This document shows, piece after piece, positions 23,522 to 32,029 of a stretch of 32,029 nucleotides of DNA. Source of the stretch: CAZJLP01 sp964546955. GTDB lineage: Bacteria > Verrucomicrobiota > Verrucomicrobiia > Opitutales > Opitutaceae. The stretch spans positions 1 to 32,029 of the forward strand of contig CAZJLP010000055.1 in the NCBI GenBank assembly GCA_964546955.1, given 5' to 3'. Numbering within the stretch: position 1 is the first letter of the stretch; each line of letters begins with the position of its first letter. The notes beneath the pieces were generated by a model, which was not told the DNA's origin, did not search any database, and worked only from the letters and a program-made list of their open reading frames with translations. The position numbers and the translations under genes were made by a program.

Positions 23522-26500
23522 ATGAGATTTACCGACCTTTTCATCCGCAAACCCGTCATCGCGATCGTCGTAAACGTCGTGATCCTCATCGCGGGTATTG
23601 TCGCCTATCAGAAACTCAACGTGCGCCAGTACCCGCGGAGCGACGCGGCGGTGGTGGAGGTGCAGACGCTCTATTTTGGAGCCAGCGCCGACACGGTGCG
23701 CGGTTATATCACCACGCAAATCGAGCAGGTGGTGGCCAGCGCCGACGGCATCGACTACATCGAGTCGGAGAGCCGCTCGGGCATGAGCCTGATCAAGGTG
23801 TATCTTAGACTTAACTACGACACCAATGCCGCCCTGGCGCAGATCAGCGCGAAGATCGACCAGGTGCGCAACCAACTCCCGCCGGAGGCGGAAACCCCGA
23901 CCGTGACGGTCAAGCCCGCCGACAGTCAGTTCGCCTCGATGTACATCAGCTTCTATTCGGAGACGCTGGAGCAAAATCAGATCACGGACTACTTGGCCCG
24001 ATTGGTGCAGCCTCAGCTCTCCTCGATCAAAGGGGTGCAAAAGGCCGAAATCCTCGGCGGCCGGGTTTTCGCCATGCGCATCTGGTTGAAGCCTGACGAG
24101 CTGGCCGCTCGCGGGATCAGCGCGGCCGAGGTGCGGCAGGCCCTTCAGGCGAACAACGCCTTGTCGGCCGTCGGCGGAACGAAAGGAACGATGATCCAGG
24201 TCAGCCTGACCGCGGACACCGACCTCAAGAACGTGGAGGAATTCAAGAAGCTGGTGGTCACCGAACGCAACGGAACGATTATTCGGCTCTCCGATGTGGC
24301 CGAAGTGGTGATGGGTGCCGAAGACTATGACACCGATGTGAAGTTCGACGGACAGTCCGCCACGTTCATGGGCATCTTTGTGCTCCCGACGGAAAGCACG
24401 GTGGAAGTGATCAAGCGCGTTCGCGCCGCCATGCCGGGGATCGAAGCGCGGCTGCCCGCGGGCCTGAAGTCCCGCATCGCCTACGATGCGACGAAATACA
24501 TCGAGGACGCGCTCCAGCAGATCATCAAGACGTTGATCGAGACCCTGCTCATCGTGATGGTCGTCATCTTCCTTTTCATGGGTTCGCTTCGATCGGTGCT
24601 CATCCCGATCGCCGCGATGCCTTTGTCGCTGGTGGGGGCGTTATTCCTCATGCTGGCGTTCGGCTTCACTTTTAATCTTCTCACGCTGCTCGCGATTGTG
24701 TTGGCCGTCGGTCTCGTGGTGGACGACGCGATTGTCGTGGTGGAAAACGTCGAGCGTCATATTCGGGAAGGCAAATCGCCTTTGGAAGCGGCCAGGCTGG
24801 GCGCGCATGAGCTCGTGGGTCCGGTCATCTCGATGACCATCACGCTGGCGGCGGTTTATGCCCCGATCGGCTTTCAAGGCGGCTTGACCGGAGCGTTGTT
24901 CCGGGAATTTGCCTTCACGCTGGCGGGCGCGGTGATGGTGTCCGGCATCGTGGCGTTGACGCTGTCGCCGATGATGAGCGCGCGCTTGCTGAAGGATCAC
25001 AAGGCAGAAGAGCGTGGTTTCACCGGCAAGATGAACCGGCTGTTCGATCGGGTGAGAAATCGCTACGACCGGAGTTTGGGCAGCTTGCTGATGACCCGCA
25101 AAGTGACCTGGCCGGTTGCGGTATTTCTCGCGGTTTTGGTGGCGCTCATCGCGGTCCCGATGGCGCTGGGTGCGGCCAAGACCATGCCGGCCTGGATCGC
25201 GTGGACGATCGCGGCCGTCGCGATCGGCTTGTATCCTGCGATGTACTTCCTCGATCGCCGCAAAGGAACGATGCCCGTTTGGGTGCCGCACGTAACGGTC
25301 GGAGCTTATCTGCTCACGTTGTTGATCGCGCCCTTCGTCATGTTTGCGCAGAACGAACTCGCGCCGATGGAGGACCAGGGTGTCGTGTTTTCGATCGTGC
25401 TGCCGTCTCCGACCGCGACGACCGACCAGAATGTGCTTTTCGCCAACGAGATTCTCAAGATGTACAAGGGGCTTCCGGAGTACTCGAACTCGTTTCAGGT
25501 CACCACGGCCAACTTNNNNNNNNNNGATTCTGAAGCCTTGGTCCGAGCGAAAGCGCCATGCGGTTGAGATCCAACAAGCGCTGCAGGAGCCGGCGGCACG
25601 CATCGCGGGCATCAACACCATCGTCAGCACACCGGAGCCGCTTCCGTCGGGCGGACAATACCAGATCGAGTTTGTGGTCCGCTCGACGGCCGACCACCGC
25701 GAGATGCTCGATTTCGCGACGCAGCTGGTGGCCTACGCCAACGGCGAAGCCAACCTGAATACCGGCGGTCCGCCCGTATTTTATTTTGCGAACACCGATC
25801 TGAACTTCGATCTTCCGCAGGTCGAAATCCAGATCGACAAGGACAAGATCGCCGCCATGGGATTGAACCTGAGCGATGTGGCCCGCGATTTGGGCTCCAT
25901 GCTCGGCGGCGGATATGTCAATCGTTTCGTCAATGATGGACGAAGCTATCGCGTGATTCCCCAAGTCGAGCGCGGGCAGCGGTTGAATGCGGAGCAATTG
26001 CTGGCTTACCACGTTCGTGGTCCCAAGGGGCAGTTGATCCCGCTGTCGACGATTGCGACGTTGAAAGAAACCGTTCAGCCGAGAACGCTGAATCGCTTCC
26101 AGCAGTTGAACTCGTTCAAGATTTTTGGGGTCGGCCCCAGCCTGGACAACGCCTTGAGCAAGCTCGAGGCGAAAGCCAAGGAGATCCTGCCCCCGGATTA
26201 CACGATCGACTACGGCGGCCAATCGCGACAGCTGCGTCACGAAGGCAAATCCCTCTTGCTGACCGGCGGTCTGGCGATGGTGCTGATCTTTCTCGTGCTC
26301 GCGGCGCAGTTCAACAGCTTCCGCGATCCGTTGATCGTGTTGCTGGGGTCCGTGCCTCTCGCGATCGTCGGCGCGCTGGTGCCGATCTTCATGTGGAAGA
26401 CCTCGCTCAACATTTATTCGCAGATCGGACTGATCACGCTGGTCGGTTTGATCGCCAAGAACGGCATCCTGGTCGTCGAGTTTGCCAACAAACTTCAGGA

Positions 26501-26804
26501 GACGGGAGCCAGCAAGGTGGAGGCGGCTCGCAAAGCCGCGGCCATTCGGCTTCGTCCGGTGCTGATGACGTCTGGCGCGACGGTATTTGGGCATCTGATG
26601 CTCATCTTTGTGACGGGTCCAGGGGCCGCGGCCCGGAATAGCATCGGTTACGTGCTCGTGATCGGCATGGCGATCGGCACCGTCTTCACCCTCTATGTGG
26701 TTCCGGCCTTTTATATCCTGCTCGCAAAGGATCACAGTCACGATCGCGCGCCGGTGAAGACCGGTCCCCATGCGTCGATCCCGATGGCCGAGGCGGTCAA
26801 GTAA
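23522..26804 (+). CDS. RND efflux permease, HAE-1 type (interrupted by a 10-N gap)
   Basis: One gene split by the gap at 25516-25525. Before it, 664 residues include the N-terminus FIRKPVIAIVVNVVIL, first periplasmic loop domains, and TM4 with the proton-relay pair in GLVVDDAIVVVENVE. After it, 425 residues include LKPWSERKR, the second periplasmic half and TM10 GLIAKNGILVVEFANK. The reading frame differs on the two sides, so the gap must really be a multiple of three bases, not ten. Unusually, between TWPVAVF (about 528) and ELAPMEDQG (about 610-618) there are roughly 80 residues with three hydrophobic segments, where RND pumps normally have one helix and about 30 residues. It pumps substrates by proton antiport. 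Substrate unknown, probably amphiphilic drugs or metabolites. Confidence 0.93.
25516..25525. other. Scaffold gap (10 N) inside the RND permease gene
   Basis: The gap falls inside the second periplasmic loop, just before the conserved LKPWxERKR motif. The flanking frames require a missing length that is a multiple of three. Family comparison suggests some ten or more residues are absent. Confidence 0.97.
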
Positions 26805-26829
26805 GTATTGGAAGACAGACTACACCTGT

Positions 26830-28260
26830 ATGAACGCATCATTTCGTTTGATTGTGCGGCCGCTGGCCGCTCTCGCCGCCGCGGCGGCCGCATTCGGCTT
26901 CGCCGCCGGCAGCCAGGCGGCGCCCCCGCCGCCACGGCCGACTCCGGATGTTCCGGACAAGCTGGATTTGAAAATCGCGCTGACCTACGCGCTCGAGCAT
27001 AACTATTCGATTCGTCAGGCCCGCGAGCGCATTCGCGAACAAGAGGGCGTGATCCTCGAGGTGAAGTCGCGGGCCCTGCCCAACGCGTCTCTGCAATCCT
27101 TCTATGGCAAGACGGACGAAGAGCTGGGCTCGGACCGGGGCCCCGGGGCGGGGAGCGATCAGAATTGGGAAATCACGCTGCAGGTGCGGCAATTGCTCTA
27201 CTCGGGAGGAAGCGTGCGCTCCGCGCTGGACGCGCAAAAGGCGCTCCGCGAATCCGTGCTGCTCGACCTGAAGGGCACGATCAACGACGCGCTGCTCGAA
27301 GTCCGCACTCGATTCTATGGCGTGCTTCTCGGACGCGAACAGATCAAAGTGCAGGAAGCCAACGTGCAGCTGCTGCGCGAGCAACTGCAGATCGCGCGTA
27401 ATCGATTCGAAGCCGGGTCCTCGTCGAATTTCGAAGTGCTCCGCGCAGAGGTGGCTGTGGCAAACGCGCAGCCCGCGCTGATTCGCGCGCGCAACGCGCT
27501 TCGCAACGCGGTGGAGGAACTGCGGCAGTCGCTGGGGTACCTCAATCCGCGCGTGGAGAGCCTGACCAAAGTGCCGGACTTCGTCGGGACATTAGAGTTT
27601 GAGCCGGTTTCTTACGATCTTTCGCAAGCCCTCGACTCGGCGCGGGCAAATCGGCCGGAGCTGAAGCGGTTGGGCAAGATCGAGGATGCCCGTGAAGCCG
27701 GTGTGCGAAACGCCAAATCGGGGTACCTGCCCGACTTGGCCGTGGTCGGTGGATATCAATTCCGTAAGAATAATTTCTCGGAAAGATTCGGCGATTCGGT
27801 CGACGGTTGGACGGCGGGGGTTCAGTCCAATTGGGCGATTTTTGACGGCCGCGCCACGCGCGGTCGCGTCGCCCAGGCGAGATCGCAATTGGAACAGGCG
27901 CGTTTGGCCACCTCCGAAGCTTTCCTTGGCGTCGAGGTCGAGGTGCGGCGCGCTCATTCGGCCCTGCAGGAAGCCGCCGAACTCGCGGGAGCCGCCCAGA
28001 AGGTGGTGGGACAAGCGGAAGAGGCGCTCCGCTTGGCCGACGCTCGCTATTCGGCCGGCACCGCCACTCAACTGGATGTCTTGGAAGCCCGGGTGGCATT
28101 GACCGAATCCCGGCTCAACCAGCTTCAAGCAAACTATAGCCACAACGTCGCGACCGCCGCGTTGAGGAAGGCGATGGGGCAGGGAGATCCTATGGTGTTC
28201 CTGCCTTTAGCAGGACCACGATCGGATCAGTTTGGAGTTTCCAGTTCGGAGTTGGATTGA
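26830..28260 (+). CDS. TolC-family outer membrane efflux protein
   Basis: 476 residues from the ATG at 26830. An upstream in-frame start inside the pump gene is rejected because a signal peptide follows this one (NASFRLIVRPLAAL, alanine-rich core, cleavage about SQA before APPPP). Two repeats of the OMF fold are seen: LKIALTYALEHNYSIRQARERI near 45-65 and a second half from about LSQALDSARANRPELKR, each with long coiled-coil helices rich in Ala, Glu and Arg. The protein forms a trimeric channel through the outer membrane and periplasm. It starts 25 bases after the pump stop. The last ten residues are encoded by the left arm of repeat element D, so the native C-terminus may have been shorter. 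Confidence 0.94.
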   Translation: MNASFRLIVRPLAALAAAAAAFGFAAGSQAAPPPPRPTPDVPDKLDLKIALTYALEHNYSIRQARERIREQEGVILEVKSRALPNASLQSFYGKTDEELGSDRGPGAGSDQNWEITLQVRQLLYSGGSVRSALDAQKALRESVLLDLKGTINDALLEVRTRFYGVLLGREQIKVQEANVQLLREQLQIARNRFEAGSSSNFEVLRAEVAVANAQPALIRARNALRNAVEELRQSLGYLNPRVESLTKVPDFVGTLEFEPVSYDLSQALDSARANRPELKRLGKIEDAREAGVRNAKSGYLPDLAVVGGYQFRKNNFSERFGDSVDGWTAGVQSNWAIFDGRATRGRVAQARSQLEQARLATSEAFLGVEVEVRRAHSALQEAAELAGAAQKVVGQAEEALRLADARYSAGTATQLDVLEARVALTESRLNQLQANYSHNVATAALRKAMGQGDPMVFLPLAGPRSDQFGVSSSELD

Positions 28261-28328
28261 GCTGCGGCTGATCCTGCCTTTTGCCCGGCTCAGCTAACCC
28301 CAAATACCAAACTTTAAACTTCAAACTC
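28228..28328. repeat. Two-arm inverted heptad-repeat element D (unit GAGTTTG)
   Basis: The left arm (28228-28255) is four units near GAGTTTG inside the last codons of the TolC-type gene. The right arm (28301-28328) is four reverse-complement units. Outside to inside, 20 of 28 positions agree. The unit is the same as in element A, 22 kb away. Confidence 0.75.
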
Positions 28329-28331
28329 CTG

Positions 28332-28360
28332 CTGAATCCTGCCGCTGCGGCAGAATTCAG
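28332..28360. repeat. Near-perfect 29-base palindrome
   Basis: CTGAAT, CTGCCGC, GCGGCAG and ATTCAG pair around a single central T (28346), with one mismatch pair (C28338/A28354). It directly follows the right arm of element D and lies 65 bases upstream of the AsmA-like start. It may be a terminator-like hairpin for the efflux operon; there is no T-run. Confidence 0.65.
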
Positions 28361-28424
28361 CCGGTTGGGCTCGCGATTTCGATGCAACTCGCGGAAGCTG
28401 ACGGCGTCTTATTCCTCGTTCTCC

Positions 28425-31400
28425 ATGCGAATAAAGCCCCTCCGTAGTGCGTTGGTCGGAGTAGCCGTTGTGGCCGTTCTGCTCCTGGCCCTGGTCGCTC
28501 TCGTGTTTTCATCGTCGGCTCAGACGTGGGCAGCCCGGAAGGTGCTGGCCGCTCAGCCGGACATGAAAGGGGAGGTTGGCCGGGTTTCGGCCGGTCTGCA
28601 AAAAGTCGAAGCGTCGCAGCTGCGCATCGAAAGACCGGGAATGATTCTCACGGCGCCCTCGGTGAAGGTGGAGCTCCCGGTGATGTCCGCGGCAGGGGAA
28701 AAGGTGGAAATTCGCCGGCTTGAGGCCAAAGGATGGGTGCTCGACCTCACCGCGCCAGTCCCGGTGGAGAAGAAGGGTTCATTTCATCGGGTCGATCCGG
28801 CAATCCGCGCGATGTCCACGCGCTTGGCGGCGCTGGGACTGGCTCAAGTGCCGATGGCTGCCGCGGTCGAGACGAAGGCGGACAAGTTGCTGCCGGTCGC
28901 GTTCGAGGGGATTTTCAGGCTGCTCAATTTACCCGTCGATTTTTCACTTAACGAAGCCGATGTCGCCGGCGAGATCATTTTCCCGACCGCGCCCGGCCAG
29001 CCCCCGGGCCGCGCTTTGCTGACGTTGACCGGGGGGCAATTGGGCTCTGGCAAGGAGGGCCGGTTTACGCTGTCGATCGACGCAAAGATGACCGGTGCCG
29101 CTGCGCCGGTGAGTCGCGTGAAATTGGAGGGGGTAATCGACGCCCGGATGGACACGCCGCGTTCGTTCCAGCAGCTCGCGATGCGCGCCGATATCGTGGC
29201 CACGGGTTCCAAGTTTCCGCAAGGTGCGCGTCTTTCGACGCACTCGCTGGCAACCCGCGATCCCCAGGCCGAGAACTACTCCTTCGAGTTGAAATCGCTC
29301 GCGGACGGTTCGCCTAAAACGCTGGTGGCTCTGAAGGCCGCGTATCCGGCCGGAGCCAAATCGGTCGGCGGCACCTGGGCGCTCGACCTGGCCAATTCGG
29401 ACATTGCCGCCTTTACGCTCGGCCACACGCTGCCCGACTTCACCGCGGTGGGGGAGGGAAAGTTGACCGCCAATGCCTCCTTCGACGAAATGCAGGCTTC
29501 GGGGAAGCTGGCCGCCACGCTGGAAAACCTGAATAGTATTCGCCCCGAACTTACAGCGTTGGGTCGCTTGAAGCTGAACGCGGACTTCGATGTCGTGCAG
29601 CGCGGTGACGTGATACAAGTGAGCCGGCTCGGCACGGAGCTCGTCGGCGCCAGTCCGGTTGCATCGGTCGTGGCGCTCCAACCGATCGAATTCAACCCCC
29701 GCACGCGCGAGGTGAAGGCGAATGGAAGCGCGGACTTGTTGCGGATCCATTTACAAGGTGTACCGCTCGCCTGGGCCCAGCCCTTTTTGACCGGATATGA
29801 GATATCGGGGGGTGACGCGCGGGGCGATTTCATGCTCCGCAATCATGAAGGAGGAGTCACGCTGCGTCCCGCCGCTCCGTTCACCGTCACGAACTTGACC
29901 GTCTCCCAGAGCGGCACGCCCGTGGTTCGCGGTTTGGACATCGCGGCGAATGTGAGCGCGAACTATGCCCCGCAGGGGTGGCAAGCGGATGTGGGCGACC
30001 TCTCGGTTCGCGCGGGCGGCAGCACGTTGCTCACGCTGGCGGTCAAAGCGGCCCAGCCATCTGGAGAAGGTCAGCCCTTGAAGGCCACCGGCCACTACTC
30101 GGCCGATCTACCCGCATTGCTGGCACAACCGGTGGGAGCCGGTCTGGCCAAACTCTCGAAAGGTCGCGCTCATGGTTCCTTTTCCGCTGAAGTTCGCCCA
30201 ACCCTGCAGAAACTCGGAGTCGCGGTGGAACTCAGCGATCTTGTCTCCGCCGCGCAACAGCCCCTGGCGAAGATATCGGCGAACGTCAGGGCCGATGTGC
30301 ATCCGCAGGGAAGCATCTCGGCCGAGATTCCCATCGCGGTCGAGCACACGGGCCGAAAATCGGATGTTCTGCTGACCGCGACGATCAAGCCCGACGGCGC
30401 CCGACAATCGGTGGACGCGCAAATCGTAAGCAATGAACTTCACGTCCAGGATGTGCAGGGGCTCCTGGTCGTGATCGAGGGCACGCCGGAGGGGAAAACA
30501 CCTCCCTCGAAGCCGCCGGAGAAAAAGCCAGCGAGCCCCGCGCAGCCTCCGCAAGGGCCGCCCCCTTCACCCGCGAAGGAAGTCCCGCCCTGGGACGCCT
30601 TTACCGGTCAGATCAAGCTGGCCATGAAGAAGCTCATTTATCCGCCCGATGTCGTAATGACGGACGTTGTCGGTGCGGTGAAGATTACGCCGGAAGCATT
30701 GGTGCTGGAAGAGATTCGGGCCATGGTCAGCCCGGAGAGTCAGGCGCGCATCGATGCCAACATCCGTTTCAATGCGACCCACGTGAATCGCTACAGCATT
30801 GGCGGCAACGTGAATGTGCCCGGTTTCAACCCGGCGCCCATTCTTCGGGCCGCGGCGCCGGACAAGGAGCCGACGGTAGATGGCATTTTTGACGTGACCG
30901 GACAGTTCACCGGCGTCGCGCCGACGACCGCGCAACTCGGCGAAGCGGTGACCGGATCGCTCAAACTGGCGGCCAAGAGCGGCACATTTCGCGCGCTCGC
31001 GCTCTCGCCCGAAAAGCACGCGATGATTCAGAAGATCGCGAATCCCGCGGTGAACGCGCTGCTGGGGATCATTGGCGACAAGGCGGGTTCGGGAGCAGCC
31101 TATGCGAAGCTGGCCCTGGATATCGCTCTCGCGACAAGCGCGATCAAATTTGACCAGCTGAATGCTGAATTGGTGAAGGACGGTCCGAACACCGCGATCA
31201 AGAACTTCACGCTGATCTCGCCTGAGTTGAGGATGGCGGGGGAGGGTTCAATCCAGTACCAGCCGGGCGTGGCAATTTACAAGCAGCCGCTGGTGGCTCA
31301 GATCAATTTGTTCGCTCAAGGCGGCCTGGGAGATGCCATGAAGAAGCTGGGGCTTCTCAAGCCGGAGGCCGACCCGCTGAATTACTTTCCGCTCAATTCG

Positions 31401-31526
31401 CCGGTGGTCCTTGAAGGCTCATTGGCAAAGATTACTTCCGACAAATTCGCGCAGCTGCTGCTCGAAAAATTGGCAGGCAGTTCAGTCGGCCGAGGGCTGG
31501 AGGGATTGCTGCGCGGCGATCGTTAA
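28425..31526 (+). CDS. AsmA-like large envelope protein
   Basis: 1033 residues from the ATG at 28425; the frame is open 48 codons further upstream through the repeat element, but the membrane anchor directly follows this Met (MRIKPLRSALVGVAVVAVLLLALVAL, shown here only as a roughly 20-residue hydrophobic segment at 8-30). After it come beta-rich repeated segments (LRIERPGMILTAPSVKVELP and similar), as in AsmA/YhdP/TamB-type proteins, a Pro- and Lys-rich linker at about 688-723, and a C-terminal AsmA-like region with TGQFTGVAPTT, GSLKLAAKSGTFRAL and FTLISPELRMAGEGSIQYQ. Such proteins span the periplasm and are thought to carry phospholipids to the outer membrane. The assignment is from general character, so the subfamily is uncertain. 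Co-directional with the efflux genes, but 164 bases away. Confidence 0.68.
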   Translation: MRIKPLRSALVGVAVVAVLLLALVALVFSSSAQTWAARKVLAAQPDMKGEVGRVSAGLQKVEASQLRIERPGMILTAPSVKVELPVMSAAGEKVEIRRLEAKGWVLDLTAPVPVEKKGSFHRVDPAIRAMSTRLAALGLAQVPMAAAVETKADKLLPVAFEGIFRLLNLPVDFSLNEADVAGEIIFPTAPGQPPGRALLTLTGGQLGSGKEGRFTLSIDAKMTGAAAPVSRVKLEGVIDARMDTPRSFQQLAMRADIVATGSKFPQGARLSTHSLATRDPQAENYSFELKSLADGSPKTLVALKAAYPAGAKSVGGTWALDLANSDIAAFTLGHTLPDFTAVGEGKLTANASFDEMQASGKLAATLENLNSIRPELTALGRLKLNADFDVVQRGDVIQVSRLGTELVGASPVASVVALQPIEFNPRTREVKANGSADLLRIHLQGVPLAWAQPFLTGYEISGGDARGDFMLRNHEGGVTLRPAAPFTVTNLTVSQSGTPVVRGLDIAANVSANYAPQGWQADVGDLSVRAGGSTLLTLAVKAAQPSGEGQPLKATGHYSADLPALLAQPVGAGLAKLSKGRAHGSFSAEVRPTLQKLGVAVELSDLVSAAQQPLAKISANVRADVHPQGSISAEIPIAVEHTGRKSDVLLTATIKPDGARQSVDAQIVSNELHVQDVQGLLVVIEGTPEGKTPPSKPPEKKPASPAQPPQGPPPSPAKEVPPWDAFTGQIKLAMKKLIYPPDVVMTDVVGAVKITPEALVLEEIRAMVSPESQARIDANIRFNATHVNRYSIGGNVNVPGFNPAPILRAAAPDKEPTVDGIFDVTGQFTGVAPTTAQLGEAVTGSLKLAAKSGTFRALALSPEKHAMIQKIANPAVNALLGIIGDKAGSGAAYAKLALDIALATSAIKFDQLNAELVKDGPNTAIKNFTLISPELRMAGEGSIQYQPGVAIYKQPLVAQINLFAQGGLGDAMKKLGLLKPEADPLNYFPLNSPVVLEGSLAKITSDKFAQLLLEKLAGSSVGRGLEGLLRGDR

Positions 31527-31606
31527 AGGGGCGGAGGTACGGTTGAGCCGCCTTGAACCCCCCAGCTTGACAGAGTCTGGGCCGCCTATTACCTCCAGGG
31601 CCCGAG

Positions 31607-32029
31607 ATGGAGGCTGCTCTCGATCAACCTGTGCTGGTCCTCAATCGCCTTTGGCAGGCGGTTAACGTGATCGGCGCTCGCCGTGCCTTCGCGCTCTTGG
31701 CGCGTGGGCATGCTCATGTCGTTCATCATCATGATGAGGATTTTCGCGTCTTCTCGATGATGGATTGGATTGATTTTTCCCGCCACAATCCACCGCTCGC
31801 CGTCTTGGAAACGGTCCACACCCCGACCCGGACGATACGGCTGCCGCGGGTGATTCTGCTGACGTTTTTCGACAAATTGCCGTGTAAGGAACTGAAATTG
31901 ACGCGAAATAACGTCTTTGAGAGAGACAAGAATCAGTGTCAGTACTGTTCAAAGGTCTTTCCGCGCGAGGAGCTTAACCTCGATCATGTCATTCCCCGCC
32001 ACCACGGAGGAAAGACCACTTGGGAGAAT
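31607..32029 (+). CDS. HNH endonuclease family protein (C-terminus beyond window)
   Basis: 141 codons to the window edge. The N-terminal part QPVLVLNRLWQAVNVIGARRAF matches a widespread single-gene HNH family whose proteins begin with a VLVLN-x-P-like segment. The zinc-binding Cys111-x-x-Cys114 (CQYC) and the HNH core LDHVIPRHHGGKTTWEN (Asp126, His127) are present; the last Asn codons are at the edge. It may cut DNA, but members of this family are found outside restriction or phage contexts and their role is poorly known. AGGG about eleven bases before the ATG is one of the very few Shine-Dalgarno-like sites in the window. Confidence 0.9.
   Translation, partial: MEAALDQPVLVLNRLWQAVNVIGARRAFALLARGHAHVVHHHDEDFRVFSMMDWIDFSRHNPPLAVLETVHTPTRTIRLPRVILLTFFDKLPCKELKLTRNNVFERDKNQCQYCSKVFPREELNLDHVIPRHHGGKTTWEN

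Noticed and set aside
5964..28328. CRISPR arrays as an explanation of the short repeats
   Set aside because: The units are directly adjacent without unique spacers, are only 6-10 bases long and are degenerate; no cas genes are present.
31567..31592. TTGACA with TATTAC as a promoter for the HNH gene
   Set aside because: The two boxes are only 14 bases apart, too close for a normal sigma-70 promoter; no better pairing was found.

Overview
This is a bacterial chromosomal window of about 60% G+C, read as 24 protein-coding genes (three incomplete because of sequence gaps or the window edge, one more interrupted internally by a gap) and one tRNA. No mobile element, CRISPR array or rRNA is visible. 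Gene content (YbaB-RecR, RpsP-TrmD-RplS, TrpE, GlmS, GlgC, YchF, Tkt) is ordinary housekeeping of a Gram-negative with an outer membrane (TolC-type channel, RND pump, AsmA-like protein). Verrucomicrobiota is my best guess for the phylum. This is an inference from overall protein flavour, the near-absence of Shine-Dalgarno sites and the intergenic repeat style; no marker gene proves it. Two runs of exactly 10 N (663-672 and 25516-25525) are scaffold-gap placeholders, so the window is draft or metagenome assembly.

Layout. 1-3590 (minus) is the end of a surface-polysaccharide cluster: asparagine-synthetase-like amidotransferase, GT4 glycosyltransferase, ABC-2 polysaccharide exporter permease. 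4032-5569 holds a DJ-1/YajL-like protein divergent from a YeeZ-like atypical SDR. 5642-6662 is ybaB-recR. A tRNA-Gly(CCC) (minus) and a YghA-like SDR follow. 8417-10330 is a secreted modular GH8 glycanase with its own terminator. 10497-14048 (minus) is glmS and trpE, with glgC divergent from glmS. ychF (minus) is divergent from the rpsP-trmD-rplS cluster, which lacks rimM and has an intrinsic terminator after rpsP. Tkt and a convergent TerB-like protein follow. 21533-28260 is a MarR-type regulator with a palindromic operator in its promoter and a complete tripartite RND efflux system. A 1033-residue AsmA-like protein and the start of an HNH endonuclease close the window.

The most unusual feature is a set of intergenic elements made of degenerate short tandem repeats (usually period 7, once period 10) arranged as two inverted arms, so that each can fold into a long hairpin. 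Five lie in this window: 5964-6045, 12001-12177, 16898-17087, 20795-20964 and 28228-28328. A single-arm period-6 array is at 15633-15674 and a weak single-arm period-7 array at 5601-5635. The architecture is conserved while the repeat unit changes (GAGTTTG, GAGTTGA, CTGAAGA-like, CACTAATGGA). They sit flush against gene ends, in places overlapping stop codons or approaching a start codon.

Two other observations deserve attention. Almost none of the start codons has a recognisable Shine-Dalgarno sequence. The RND permease carries about 50 extra residues with two extra hydrophobic segments at the position of transmembrane helix 7.
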